Shown: in pieces, positions 5,327 to 13,469 of the stretch
Numbering within the stretch: position 1 is the first letter of the stretch
Layout: the number at the start of each line of letters is the position of its first letter
NCBI GenBank assembly: GCA_038235385.1
Contig: JBBSTY010000097.1
Location: 1-16,814 of the forward strand
Direction: 5' to 3'
Length of the DNA: 16,814 bases
From: JBBSTY01 sp038235385
GTDB lineage: Bacteria > Actinomycetota > Acidimicrobiia > Acidimicrobiales > Acidimicrobilacustridaceae
The notes under the pieces: model-generated
The model's input: the letters and a program-made list of their open reading frames with translations, nothing else
What the model was told of the DNA's origin: nothing
Databases searched by the model: none
Made by a program: the position numbers and the translations under genes

Positions 5327-6475
5327 TCAGGGGGCACGCACGGCCGAGAGCACCTGATCGATGGCGCCGACGACGAGTTGCGGTTGGATCATGTGGATGT
5401 TGTGGCCGCTGTGGGTGTCGGTGATGTGCACGGCGTTCGCCACGATCCGGGCCAGCTGCTGCTGGGCCTTCGCGTTGGCGGCGTCGAACACGTAGCCGAA
5501 GTCGGGAGGGACGCCTGCCGGCACGCCGCCGGACGCGATCAGGCCGGGCAGCTCCGGGCCGAGCGGCTCGTCGGCCGACAGCAGCACCAGGGGCATGTCC
5601 TTCAGGGGCGACGAGGATCGCAGCTCGGCGAAGCTGGCCGTGGGGTCGAACCGCTCGATGTCGGGATACATCTCGAGGTCCTCGGTGATGTCGCCCTCGA
5701 GCAGCGCCTCCTGGATCGGCCACTGCTCCGAGGTCAGGTTGTCCTGGAGGAACTCCGAGGGCGGGTCGACGAGCACGATGCCCACGACGTCGTCGGGGTG
5801 GGCGGACGCGTACAGCCGGGCGACCATCCCGCCCGCCGAGTGGCCGACGACGACGAACGGGCCCGCCTCGTCGGCCGCGTCGAGCACGGCGTGGAGATCG
5901 GCCTGGGCGGCGGCGGCGGTGGTCGGCTGTGCCGTCGGGCTGCTGCGGCTGATCGCGTCACCGTTGACGGTGCCGGGTCGGTCGTAGGCGCACACGCGGT
6001 TGGTGGCAGCCACCGCCTCGTACACCGGCCCGGCCGGAGGCGTGGCCGTGGAGGTGGAGGTGTGCCACTCGGTCGTGCCCGCCCGCTGACCCGAGACGAG
6101 CAGCACCGTCGGCGACCCCGTGCCCGTGCACTCGAGGTACATGGTCCGGCCCCCGCCGATGTCGACCAACCGGCCGTCGGCGGCCAGGGGCGCCGTCGGC
6201 ACCGGCGTCGTCGGGTCGGCGCCACCGGGTGCGGTCGAGCCCGACGCGGCTCCCGCCACACTCGTCCCGGACGAGCGGGAGGCGTCGTCGGGTGAGGTGG
6301 TGGTGGCGCACGCGCCGGCGAGGGTGACCACGCCGGCAACCGCCACGAGCGTCGTTCGGTGCGCGAGGGTGCGCCGAGGCTGGGGCGGGGACGTTCGACG
6401 CCGCCGGGGAGCGCTCGTCGGCGGGATCGGCGGGGTCGTCGTCGGTCCTGCGGTCGGTCGTGCGGTCATGGGCAT
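5327..6475 (-). CDS. Lipoprotein alpha/beta hydrolase
   Basis: The 382-residue protein starts with a Pro/Thr/Arg-rich leader, then a hydrophobic segment ending in the lipobox LAGAC (acylated Cys56), so it is probably anchored on the outer face of the membrane by a lipid. A Ser/Thr/Gly-rich linker (about 57-95) leads to an alpha/beta hydrolase: VCAYDRPG (162-169), nucleophile elbow VVGHSAGGM (Ser213), VLVDPP (234-239), the acid in LLSADEP (Asp302) and SGHNIH (His358). Substrate is unknown; esterase or lipase-like activity is the usual case. The N-terminal leader of about 40 residues before the hydrophobic core is long, and no start has a clear ribosome site. ATG 6475 and 6469 are near-equal choices; GTG 6550 would lengthen it more. 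It lies 126 bases downstream of the DUF7065-like gene on the same strand. Confidence 0.8.
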   Translation of the reverse strand: MPMTARPTAGPTTTPPIPPTSAPRRRRTSPPQPRRTLAHRTTLVAVAGVVTLAGACATTTSPDDASRSSGTSVAGAASGSTAPGGADPTTPVPTAPLAADGRLVDIGGGRTMYLECTGTGSPTVLLVSGQRAGTTEWHTSTSTATPPAGPVYEAVAATNRVCAYDRPGTVNGDAISRSSPTAQPTTAAAAQADLHAVLDAADEAGPFVVVGHSAGGMVARLYASAHPDDVVGIVLVDPPSEFLQDNLTSEQWPIQEALLEGDITEDLEMYPDIERFDPTASFAELRSSSPLKDMPLVLLSADEPLGPELPGLIASGGVPAGVPPDFGYVFDAANAKAQQQLARIVANAVHITDTHSGHNIHMIQPQLVVGAIDQVLSAVRAP

Positions 6476-6601
6476 CGGTGCTCGCGTCGCTCGGGCGCCG
6501 CCCGGCAACCGGGTCGACGAGTCCGTCGGGCGCGGCTCATCGTCGCACACGGACGCTGGCGGGACCGCGCACGGCCCCGACCCGCCCGATGACCCGGACG
6601 A

Positions 6602-7585
6602 TCAGGTGGGGAGGGTGCCCGCCACGGTGGTGTCGGGGAAGTAGCGGTGGTGGCGGGCGCCGGTGATCTCGTAGATGGCGGTGCCCTCACGGCCGTCGTC
6701 GGCTCGCACCCGCATCTGGCTGAGCCCGCCGCGGTGGAACGGCTCGTAGGGGCGGTCGAACGTGCCGTCGGCGGTGACGGTGATGCGCCGGCCGCCCTCG
6801 AGCGTGAACGTGGCGATGCCGGCCAGCCCGGTCACCGAGTCGCCGTGCTCGCCGTAGGTCGCAGGCGCTCCGTCGGCGCCGAGCCAGGTGAGCTCGTGCT
6901 CGAAGCCGATCAACGGGATCGGGTCGCTGCCGTCGGCGCCCGCGAAGCACCCGTCGGTGTAGACCCGCGCGCCGTTGGCGAGCTCCCAGTTCCACACCCC
7001 GAGGAAGCCGTCGTCGAACTGGATCTGGAACCACATCCACAGCGGGCAGCGGCCGTGGTCGCGGATGCCCCACGAGTGATCTCGTTGGCCGATCCAGCCG
7101 TCGACCTCGTGCACCTCGCCGGCCACCGTGTACGTGCCGGTGTAGGTGCCCGACTGGAAGATGTGGCACTGGTCCCACACCACGTCGTCGCCGGCGCGCA
7201 TGGTGCCGCGCCGCAACCCGTACGGCTCGGTGCGGGCCCGGTAGGTGACGTCGAGCCCGATCTCGCACACCTCGGGATCGGCCCACAGGCGGATCTCCTC
7301 GAACGGTTCGACCACGGTGACCCGGGCGCCGCCGACCTCGGTGGTGTGCGGATCACCGTCGTAGGGCCGGGTCTGCACGCCGAGGATCTGGCGGCCCCCG
7401 ACGCGACCCATCTGGATCGAGTCCATGGTCTGGCGGGATGGGTAGTGCGCCATCGTGAAGAAGACCACGTCGCCGGCGGCGTCGGGGCGGTGGAGCTCGT
7501 AGAAGTAGCTCTCGCGCCAGTGGTCGTGGCGGGTGGCGACGTCGGGGAGCAGTTGAGGGATCTGGTGGACGAAGTGCTCGTCCAT
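6602..7585 (-). CDS. DUF7065/DUF7064-like protein (CrtC/AttH-type beta-barrel relative)
   Basis: The 327-residue protein is rich in Trp, Tyr and Phe in beta-strand patterns and contains GQRDHSWGIRDHG (166-178) followed by PLWMWFQIQFDDG. This is the core of a group of lipocalin-like double-barrel proteins related to hydroxyneurosporene synthase (CrtC) and AttH. Relatives often sit beside P450s and dehydrogenases in lipid, steroid or terpenoid gene sets, but few have a proven reaction. N-terminal IPQLLPDVATRHDHWRESY and MAHYPSRQTMDSIQMGRVGG are also typical. It follows the P450 stop by 29 bases (11 if the GTG at 7603 is the start), so the two are surely co-transcribed. The family name is from memory of the motif; a hydratase or lipid-binding role is a guess. 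Confidence 0.75.
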   Translation of the reverse strand: MDEHFVHQIPQLLPDVATRHDHWRESYFYELHRPDAAGDVVFFTMAHYPSRQTMDSIQMGRVGGRQILGVQTRPYDGDPHTTEVGGARVTVVEPFEEIRLWADPEVCEIGLDVTYRARTEPYGLRRGTMRAGDDVVWDQCHIFQSGTYTGTYTVAGEVHEVDGWIGQRDHSWGIRDHGRCPLWMWFQIQFDDGFLGVWNWELANGARVYTDGCFAGADGSDPIPLIGFEHELTWLGADGAPATYGEHGDSVTGLAGIATFTLEGGRRITVTADGTFDRPYEPFHRGGLSQMRVRADDGREGTAIYEITGARHHRYFPDTTVAGTLPT

Positions 7586-7614
7586 GGCGGTGGGGCGGGC
7601 CACGGTGCCGCCGC

Positions 7615-8880
7615 TCAGGACGCGCCGACGCGTGCGGTCGGGGTGAACCGGACGGGCAGTCGCTTGATGCCGCCGACGAGCGGGATGCCCATGGCCTCGA
7701 GCAGCACCGGATCGCCCGTCGTCTCGATGTCGGGCAGGCGGGTGAACAGCTCGCGGAAGATCACCGACACCTCCCGGCGGGCGAGGTGGGCGCCCAGGCA
7801 GAAGTGGGGGCCCGGGCCGCCGAAGCCGACGTGGGGGTTCGGGTCGCGGCGGACGTCGAAGCGCTCCGGGTCGTCGAACACGCGGGGGTCGCGGTTGGCC
7901 GCCCCGTAGAACAGGATGAGCTTGTCGCCCTCGTCGAAGTCGTGATCGGACAGGGTGAGCGGACGGGTGACGGTTCGGCGCATGTAGGTGACGGGTGACG
8001 CGACCCGAACGATCTCGTCGACGGCCGTGGCGGTGACGCCCTCGATGTCGTCCTGCCAGATCTTGCGCTGGTCGGGGTTCTGGGCGAGCAGGTGCATCCC
8101 CGCGCTGGTGGCCGTGCGGGTGGTGTCGTTGCCGGCGACGGCGAGCAGGATGAAGAACGAGGCCACCTCGTCGGCGGTGAGCATGTCCTCGTCGCCGACG
8201 GCGTTGACCAGCTTGCTGGTGAGGTCGTCGGTGGGGTTCTTGCGGCGCTCCGCCGCCAGGTCGTTCATCAGCGTGGTGAGGGTCAGGCCCGCACCGAAGA
8301 GCGCGCTGATGATGTCCTGGCCGCCCATGAACTCGGGGTCGCCGGCACCGAGGATGGTGTTGGTGGCGTCGAGCACGGTCTTGAACTCGCTGCGAGGGAT
8401 GCCCATCATGTCGCAGATGACCAGGAGCGGGAACGGCTGGGAGATGGCCTCGACCAGGTCGACCTCGCCCTTCTCGCACATGTCGTCGACCACTTCGGTG
8501 CAGATCCGCTCCACCGAGTCGAGCACGCCCTGGAGCTGCCTCGGTGTGAACGAACGGGCCACGATCCCGCGCTGGCGGGCGTGGCGGGGGTCGTCCATGT
8601 TGATGAACCCGCCGAAGAACTCGAGCGCCTCGGGTGGCATGTCGGGGATGGTGGTGGCGCCCTTGCCGGAGCAGAAGTCCTTGGCGTTGCGGCTGATCTC
8701 GATGAGCTCGTCGTAACGGGTGACGGCGAAGAACTCCTCGGTCTGCTCGGTCATCGGGTTGAGGTACTCGCCCCGGGTGAACGGGCCCTGCTCACGCCAC
8801 TCGGCGAACCGGGCCATGCGCTCCTCGAGCGGGCGCTGCCAGAACGTGGTGTCGGTGAGGTCGAGCTGCGGCGTGGACAT
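7615..8880 (-). CDS. Cytochrome P450, CYP124/CYP125-like
   Basis: The 421-residue protein has every P450 landmark: oxygen-binding helix I AGNDTT (249-254), ExxR as EIVR (289-292), and the heme loop FGGPGPHFCLG (353-363) with thiolate Cys361. MDDPRHARQRGIVARSFTPR (95-114) and GPHFCLGAHLARRE resemble the CYP124/125/142 group, which in mycobacteria oxidises the terminal carbon of methyl-branched lipids and the cholesterol side chain. Soluble bacterial type; it needs a ferredoxin and reductase, neither of which is in this window. The ATG at 8880 has GAGGGGA six bases upstream. It is the first gene of the unit with the DUF7065-like protein and is downstream of a TetR regulator. The exact substrate cannot be told. 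Confidence 0.93.
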   Translation of the reverse strand: MSTPQLDLTDTTFWQRPLEERMARFAEWREQGPFTRGEYLNPMTEQTEEFFAVTRYDELIEISRNAKDFCSGKGATTIPDMPPEALEFFGGFINMDDPRHARQRGIVARSFTPRQLQGVLDSVERICTEVVDDMCEKGEVDLVEAISQPFPLLVICDMMGIPRSEFKTVLDATNTILGAGDPEFMGGQDIISALFGAGLTLTTLMNDLAAERRKNPTDDLTSKLVNAVGDEDMLTADEVASFFILLAVAGNDTTRTATSAGMHLLAQNPDQRKIWQDDIEGVTATAVDEIVRVASPVTYMRRTVTRPLTLSDHDFDEGDKLILFYGAANRDPRVFDDPERFDVRRDPNPHVGFGGPGPHFCLGAHLARREVSVIFRELFTRLPDIETTGDPVLLEAMGIPLVGGIKRLPVRFTPTARVGAS

Positions 8881-8914
8881 GAAGTTCCCCTCGGCATGTG
8901 GACGCGGTCCGACC

Positions 8915-8943
8915 ACCATAGGCGATCAGCGATCGCATGTTTC
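8915..8943 (-). promoter_or_regulatory. P450 operon promoter with palindromic operator
   Basis: On the minus strand a -10 TATGGT (8920-8915) lies 35 bases before the ATG. The 15-base perfect palindrome GCGATC-n3-GATCGC (8922-8936) fills the spacer between it and a weak -35 GAAACA (8943-8938). A protein bound there would block polymerase; the adjacent TetR product is the obvious candidate. Confidence 0.5.
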
Positions 8944-8965
8944 GGTGAGCGGGCGGCGGGCACCG

Positions 8966-9682
8966 TCAACCCAGGAATCGGTGCTCGAGTCCGTCGAGGA
9001 ACGTGGTGAGGCCGAAGGCGAAGACGTCGTCGATCGATGGCAGCTCGAACTCGACGCGGTTGGCGCGCAGGGTGGGGAACGTGTCGACCGGGAGCTCGGC
9101 GATGAGGTCGCCGCTGCGTTGGGTCATCGTCGCCGAGCGCCCGGCGCTGCTCGTGTCGAAGAAGACGGTGCCCAACACGTAGTCGACCAGCGCCAGGTAG
9201 GCCGGCACCGCCACCGACGCATCGAACCCGGCTTCGAGCAGGCCGGCCAGCCCGTGCTCGGTGCCCTTCATGGCGTTGGGCCCGAGGAGCGGCGAGGCGG
9301 TGAGCGCGGGACCCAGGTTGGCGTGGTCCATGAGCACGCGTCGCAGCTCGCTCGACAGCGCCTCGACCTTGGCCCGGCCGCTGGTGCGCGCCGACGGGTA
9401 GCGGACCTCGCCGAGCACGTGGTCGACGAGCAGGACGAGGAGCTCGTCGCGGCTGGCCACATGGCGGTAGAGCGACGCGCTGCCGGTGGCCAGGTCGTCC
9501 GCCAGACGCCGGACGGTGAGCGAGTCGAGTCCCTCGTGGTCGACGACGCGTCGGGCGGCCTCGATGATGCGGTCGGTGGAGAGGCCGTCGGTGCGGGGCC
9601 GGCGCCGGCTTTCGCGCGCCCGGCGCTCGAGCCACCAGGTGGCGCTCCCCGGTGCGATCGTGATCTCGGCCGCGGCGCTCAT
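8966..9682 (-). CDS. TetR family transcriptional regulator
   Basis: The 238-residue protein has a TetR DNA-binding domain at about residues 35-82, with RIIEAARRVVDHEGLDSLTV followed by RRLADDLATGSASLYRHVAS, where the SASLYRHV recognition helix is characteristic. The C-terminal part is all helical and resembles the larger ligand pockets of the tetracycline-repressor subgroup. The first 30 residues are a basic extension not seen in all members. It is encoded immediately upstream of the P450 on the same strand (85-base gap) and probably represses that operon through the palindrome in its promoter, released by a hydrophobic ligand. The ATG at 9682 follows TACGCT by eight bases (leaderless). Confidence 0.88.
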   Translation of the reverse strand: MSAAAEITIAPGSATWWLERRARESRRRPRTDGLSTDRIIEAARRVVDHEGLDSLTVRRLADDLATGSASLYRHVASRDELLVLLVDHVLGEVRYPSARTSGRAKVEALSSELRRVLMDHANLGPALTASPLLGPNAMKGTEHGLAGLLEAGFDASVAVPAYLALVDYVLGTVFFDTSSAGRSATMTQRSGDLIAELPVDTFPTLRANRVEFELPSIDDVFAFGLTTFLDGLEHRFLG

Positions 9683-9690
9683 CGCCAGGC

Positions 9691-9696
9691 AGCGTA
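9691..9696 (-). promoter_or_regulatory. -10 hexamer TACGCT, leaderless promoter of the tetR gene
   Basis: TACGCT on the minus strand is followed by eight bases and the ATG. The GCGATC palindrome of the P450 promoter is not repeated here, so autoregulation by the same site is not evident. Confidence 0.45.
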
Positions 9697-9832
9697 CGCG
9701 CCGTCCACTCGTGCGTCGTCGAGCCCGAACCGTTCGATGTCCTGACCAGGAGTCCAGGGCACGGCGCAGTGGGGTACTTGCCGACCGCTGCGCCGGGTAC
9801 GTGTTGGGTTCACGCCGCCTGGGGAGGCTGTC

Positions 9833-10339
9833 ATGGGTCGCCGTCTACGGGTCCTGTCCCGATTCACCATCGTCGCTGGCATGGGTGCAGGGTTCACCTA
9901 CCTGCTCGACCCGCAACTCGGCGAGCCGCGCCGTCGCCATCTCGGTGCGCTGCTCGCGCGCCGTCTGGGCACCACGCCCCGGTCCGGCTCGTCGAACGCC
10001 GTCGATGACGTGGCCAGCCGAATCGATGCCGCCATGAGCCCTCCGCCGAGCACGGCATCCGCGGACCCCGACGCTGCGGATCCGGTCCTCGCCCTGGATC
10101 TCCGCCAAGGCAACGAGCGGGCCAGGAGCGATGCGCCGCTTGCGGTGCGCCACCAGCGGTTCGATTCGCTCGAGGTGCTCATCGATGACGTCGGGGTGAT
10201 CGAGATCCGGGGCCCGCTCGGCGAGGTGGAACGGGTGCAGTTGCTCGCCGCCGCCAGTCAGTTCGAGGGCGTGCGAGCGGTCCGCGACCACTCGCACCGG
10301 GTCCTCACCGACGAGGTTCGCGCCGACCGCCGTACCTGA
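9833..10339 (+). CDS. BON-domain-like membrane-associated protein
   Basis: The 168-residue protein starts with a short hydrophobic helix and the segment FTYLLDPQLGEPRRRHLGAL (21-40). This 'GxxxxYLLDPxxGxxRRR' pattern recurs at the N-terminus of small actinobacterial proteins that carry BON (OsmY-type) domains. After a Pro/Ala/Asp-rich linker, residues about 112-157 read as one BON unit: LEVLIDDVGVIEIRGPLGEVERVQLL then FEGVRAVRDHSHRV. BON domains are thought to bind phospholipid surfaces; a stress or envelope role is inferred. GGGGAGG lies four to five bases upstream of the ATG, so the start is firm. It is divergent from tetR and convergent with the large secreted hydrolase gene. Confidence 0.7.
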   Translation: MGRRLRVLSRFTIVAGMGAGFTYLLDPQLGEPRRRHLGALLARRLGTTPRSGSSNAVDDVASRIDAAMSPPPSTASADPDAADPVLALDLRQGNERARSDAPLAVRHQRFDSLEVLIDDVGVIEIRGPLGEVERVQLLAAASQFEGVRAVRDHSHRVLTDEVRADRRT

Positions 10340-10356
10340 CCCGCCCCGAGCGGTCT

Positions 10357-10380
10357 GAGCCGGCCGCGATCGGTCGGCTC
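10357..10380. terminator. Strong hairpin between two convergent genes, probable bidirectional terminator
   Basis: GAGCCGGCCG pairs with CGGTCGGCTC across all ten positions (one G-T wobble) around a CGAT loop. It sits in the 70-base gap between the BON gene stop and the 3' end of the secreted hydrolase gene. No T tract is present. Confidence 0.6.
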
Positions 10381-10409
10381 GCCGACGCGGCCCTCGTCGG
10401 CCTCCGTGA

Positions 10410-13298
10410 TCAGGGCACGGCGACGCAGGGGTTGCCGCCACAGACATCGATGACGGTGCCGGTGGCCAGGAACGCCACGATCTGGTCGACGGCCGCGGGG
10501 GTGCGCCGGTTGTTGTCGTGGGGGTCGTCGCCCGTGCGGGGCGGCTGGTTGCCGAGCGGGGGAGCGTCGGCACCGCTGTCCCACATCACGACCGCCGAGC
10601 CGGCGTAGGGGTAGGACCCGATGGCCGGGACGTCCCAGAACACGTCGCTCTCGGCCGACCGCCCCGGCGCGAGCGCCGGGCGTACCGCCGCCGCCCCGAT
10701 GGTGCGGGCCTCGACCGCCGTGGAGATGTTGGCCACCTGGTGGTCGCCGAACGCGGCGTGCAGGAGCACGGTGTGGGTGGGCGTGTCCGCGTACGGGTCG
10801 GAGGTGAGGTGCTGGATGTAGCCGTTCGCCTCGCCGCGGTCCCAGAGCATCTGGATGAGCTGCAGACCGAGCGACCGGTCGGCGGCCGCCGGGTACGCCG
10901 GGGTCATGATCGAACGGAACGGGTCGAAGTCGACGCTGCGGTCGAGCAGCAGGCTGTAGTTGCTGCCGGGGACGTCGAGCATGGCGAGGGTCCAGTCCTG
11001 GGCCACCGCCGTGGTGGCCGCGCCCATGATCCCGCCCTGGCTGATGCCGTAGTAGACGAGGCCGCCGTCCATGAGCGGCTGGCCGTCGTCCTGGAACGCC
11101 GGGTCCGACACGAGTCCGCTGGCGTGGATCATCAGCCGGCCCAGGAACAACGTGTTGAGGTGCCCCTGCTGCAGGCGGTCGGCGAGGGTGTTGAAGTTGG
11201 AGATGTCCTGCACGATGGTGGCGGCGTTGACGATGTCGTCCTCGGCCATGCCGATGAGGTCGGTGCCGCAGAACACCCGGTTGCCCTGCACGGCGACCGA
11301 CTGCGCGGCGCCGATCTGGTTGTACGTCCCGAGCAGCCCGTGGGCGTACAGACCGGTGGTGGCCGGGTTGGCGGCGGTGGCCGATGTCGGCACGATGCAG
11401 CGGAACCTCGCCGTGTAGGTGCCGGTGTAGGTGGGCAGGCCGTCGGGGCCGAGCACGAACTCGCTGCCGGGCTGGCCGGTGCCGCTCAGGTACATGGGCA
11501 CCTCGTAGGTGCCGATCACCTCCCGGGCGATGCCGGTGCGCGTCGATGTGGTGGTGCTGGTGATGGTGAACGCGGGGGCGTCGTCGCCCAGGCGGGCGAA
11601 GGCGTCGTCGCGGATGTGGAGCAGGCGTCCCGAGAGGGCCTCGGTGCTCGCCACGGTGAAGTCCCAGGCGACGAGCAGATCCGGGCGACCGACTCCGACG
11701 CCGGCCAGGTCGGTGAAGACCTGCTCCATGGCCGAGCGGCGGGCCTCGACCTCGGGCACGCCGGTCTCGAGCCGATCACGGAAGGCGCGGAAGCCGTCGG
11801 TCGGCGTCACCGGCTCGGCGCCGGTGGTGACCAGTCCGCGCACCCCGACCACGATGCGGTGCCCCTCGGGCAGCGCCACCGCAGGGTGCACGGCCAACAT
11901 GGGGACGGCCCCGGGCTCCGAGTAGGAGTCGAGCTCGGCCCAGTGCGCCAGCCGCTCGCCGGTGGTGGTGTCGATCATCACGATGGGTGAGTCGGTGGTG
12001 AGCGACGACGCCAGATCGGTGATCGGGCCCACACCGGAACCGGCCAGGTCGACGTCGGCCACGCTCAGCAGCGCGGCGGCGCCGGGACTGAACCCGTCGA
12101 GCTCGTTCCAGTGCTCGGGGTCGACATGGGTGCCGCCGGCGTTGGCCGGCATCGACGCCTGCTCGAGCGCGAGGCGCCGGCCGGTCGGCGTGGTCGGATC
12201 GGCCACGGTGAAGCGGTCGTTCGGGAAGGGGAGGAGGCAGCCGACGGCGATGACCTCGCACCGGTCGGGCGCGGCCACGGTCAGGTCGATCGATCCCTCG
12301 TAGGGGAAGTCGAGCGGCAGGACGATGTCGGCGCCGGTGCGGTGCTCCTGGGAGGCGAGCTCGACGACCGGCGAGCCGCCACGGGTGGTGGAGGGCCCGA
12401 GCCAGCGGGGGGCGAGCCCGCTCCCGGGCGGGGGAGCGAAGCGCAACGTGTACGAGCCGGGGTCGATGCCGTCGATGGTGTACGTGCCGTCGGCCGCGCT
12501 GGTGGCGGTGCCCGAGGGCACCCATGCGCTCGTGAGGCCGAACGCCTGCACCGTCACCCCGGCGGCGGGGCCGCCGTCGGCACGGCCGACGGTGCCCGAG
12601 ACGCTGGACGCAGCGCCGAGCTCGATGTCGAGCACGGGACGGGCGTCGTCGGGGATCGGCGTTGCGGCGTCGGAGTACGCCCCCGGGGCCAGACCGGATC
12701 CTGGTGGCGGCACCGCGACGAGGCGGTAGTCGTCACCCGTGAGGCCGGTGAGCTCGTAGGAGCCGTCGGCGTCGGTGGTGGCGACGGCGGAGCCCACCCA
12801 GGTGTCGCCGGGGCGGAACGCCCACACCGTGGCGCCGGCCACCCCTGGACTTCCGGGGATGGCGTAGCTGTAGACCAGGCCGGTGATGATCACGGCGCCC
12901 GGCAGCACGATGTCGATGCCGACCACCGACGCGCCGTCGCCGACGTCGATGGGAGTTGCCTCCGCTCGGCTCGTCGACGGTCCGTACCACTGGAACGCCA
13001 GGTCCGACCCGTCGGGGGGCGCGACCGCCACGCGGTTGGCGCCGGGTGCGACACCGACGAGGGTGTAGGTGCCGTCGGCGGCGGTGGTGGTCTGGGCGGC
13101 GCCGGTCCACCCGTCGGTCGGGAGGTAGGACCCGACGGTGGCGCCCGCGACCGGGTTGCCGGCTCCGTCGACCACCTGCCCACTGATCGATGCCGCGATC
13201 ACGACCTGCGCCTGAGCCGGTGCGCCGATGCCGAGCATCGCCGCCATCATCGTGATCACCGCGATCGAGACCACTGCGCGTCGAATCCGAGTCCCCAT
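10410..13298 (-). CDS. Large secreted esterase/lipase-like protein with three SdrB-like modules
   Basis: The 962-residue protein has a Sec signal peptide (MGTRIRRAVVSIAV onward, cleavage near AQA at 28-30). Residues 34-133, 136-230 and 232-328 are three repeated beta-sandwich modules of the CarboxypepD_reg/SdrD_B type: xGxVxDxxGxPVAGATVxxx, a DGTYTLVGVAPG-like centre and an 'APPPGSGLAP' loop. A long domain starts with CLLPFPNDRFTVADPTTPTG (354-373), similar to a segment seen in large bacterial exported lipases. The C-terminal half carries a hydrolase elbow GISQGG (Ser753) preceded by LVYY, with LLHAAFGDHQV (His853) a plausible catalytic His. Cysteine pairs 347/354, 634/677 and 953/957 suit disulfides outside the cell. 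An ATG at 13298 with GGAGGGGG upstream fixes the start. Substrate unknown; the catalytic triad is inferred from motifs. Confidence 0.8.
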   Translation of the reverse strand: MGTRIRRAVVSIAVITMMAAMLGIGAPAQAQVVIAASISGQVVDGAGNPVAGATVGSYLPTDGWTGAAQTTTAADGTYTLVGVAPGANRVAVAPPDGSDLAFQWYGPSTSRAEATPIDVGDGASVVGIDIVLPGAVIITGLVYSYAIPGSPGVAGATVWAFRPGDTWVGSAVATTDADGSYELTGLTGDDYRLVAVPPPGSGLAPGAYSDAATPIPDDARPVLDIELGAASSVSGTVGRADGGPAAGVTVQAFGLTSAWVPSGTATSAADGTYTIDGIDPGSYTLRFAPPPGSGLAPRWLGPSTTRGGSPVVELASQEHRTGADIVLPLDFPYEGSIDLTVAAPDRCEVIAVGCLLPFPNDRFTVADPTTPTGRRLALEQASMPANAGGTHVDPEHWNELDGFSPGAAALLSVADVDLAGSGVGPITDLASSLTTDSPIVMIDTTTGERLAHWAELDSYSEPGAVPMLAVHPAVALPEGHRIVVGVRGLVTTGAEPVTPTDGFRAFRDRLETGVPEVEARRSAMEQVFTDLAGVGVGRPDLLVAWDFTVASTEALSGRLLHIRDDAFARLGDDAPAFTITSTTTSTRTGIAREVIGTYEVPMYLSGTGQPGSEFVLGPDGLPTYTGTYTARFRCIVPTSATAANPATTGLYAHGLLGTYNQIGAAQSVAVQGNRVFCGTDLIGMAEDDIVNAATIVQDISNFNTLADRLQQGHLNTLFLGRLMIHASGLVSDPAFQDDGQPLMDGGLVYYGISQGGIMGAATTAVAQDWTLAMLDVPGSNYSLLLDRSVDFDPFRSIMTPAYPAAADRSLGLQLIQMLWDRGEANGYIQHLTSDPYADTPTHTVLLHAAFGDHQVANISTAVEARTIGAAAVRPALAPGRSAESDVFWDVPAIGSYPYAGSAVVMWDSGADAPPLGNQPPRTGDDPHDNNRRTPAAVDQIVAFLATGTVIDVCGGNPCVAVP

Positions 13299-13343
13299 GA
13301 GCTCCCCCTCCAACCGGTTCCCCCGCCGACCGTACCCGAACCC

Positions 13344-13396
13344 CCGAACATGCGTAGCTCCGCGTCGGTCGGCACCGCGTAGCTACGCCAGTTCGG
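13344..13396. repeat. Palindromic element, copy A
   Basis: CCGAAC (13344-13349) pairs with GTTCGG (13391-13396), GCGTAGCT (13352-13359) with AGCTACGC (13381-13388), and CGCG (13361-13364) with CGCG (13376-13379), leaving an 11-base loop. Only a 2x2 internal loop and one C/T mismatch interrupt 18 base pairs. It lies in the gap upstream of the secreted hydrolase gene. Confidence 0.75.
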
Positions 13397-13424
13397 TCGA
13401 GGTGGTGGTGTCCTGCTGGTTCGT

Positions 13425-13469
13425 GCGTAGCCGCGCTGCGGCGGGGACCGCGGAGCTACGCCTGTTCGG
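13425..13469. repeat. Palindromic element, copy B, overlapping the dioxygenase stop codon
   Basis: GCGTAGC-CGCG (13425-13435) pairs with CGCG-GA-GCTACGC (13449-13461), followed by CTGTTCGGT as copy A is followed by CAGTTCGGT. The core is 37 bases long like that of copy A, and copies start 73 bases apart. The minus-strand stop codon of the dioxygenase (13456-13458) is inside the 3' arm, so it may also end that transcript. Confidence 0.7.

Noticed and set aside
13344..13469. Twin palindromes as a minimal CRISPR array
   Set aside because: Only two units, with strong divergence between them and internal pairing throughout; no cas genes nearby. A palindromic repeat or terminator fits better.
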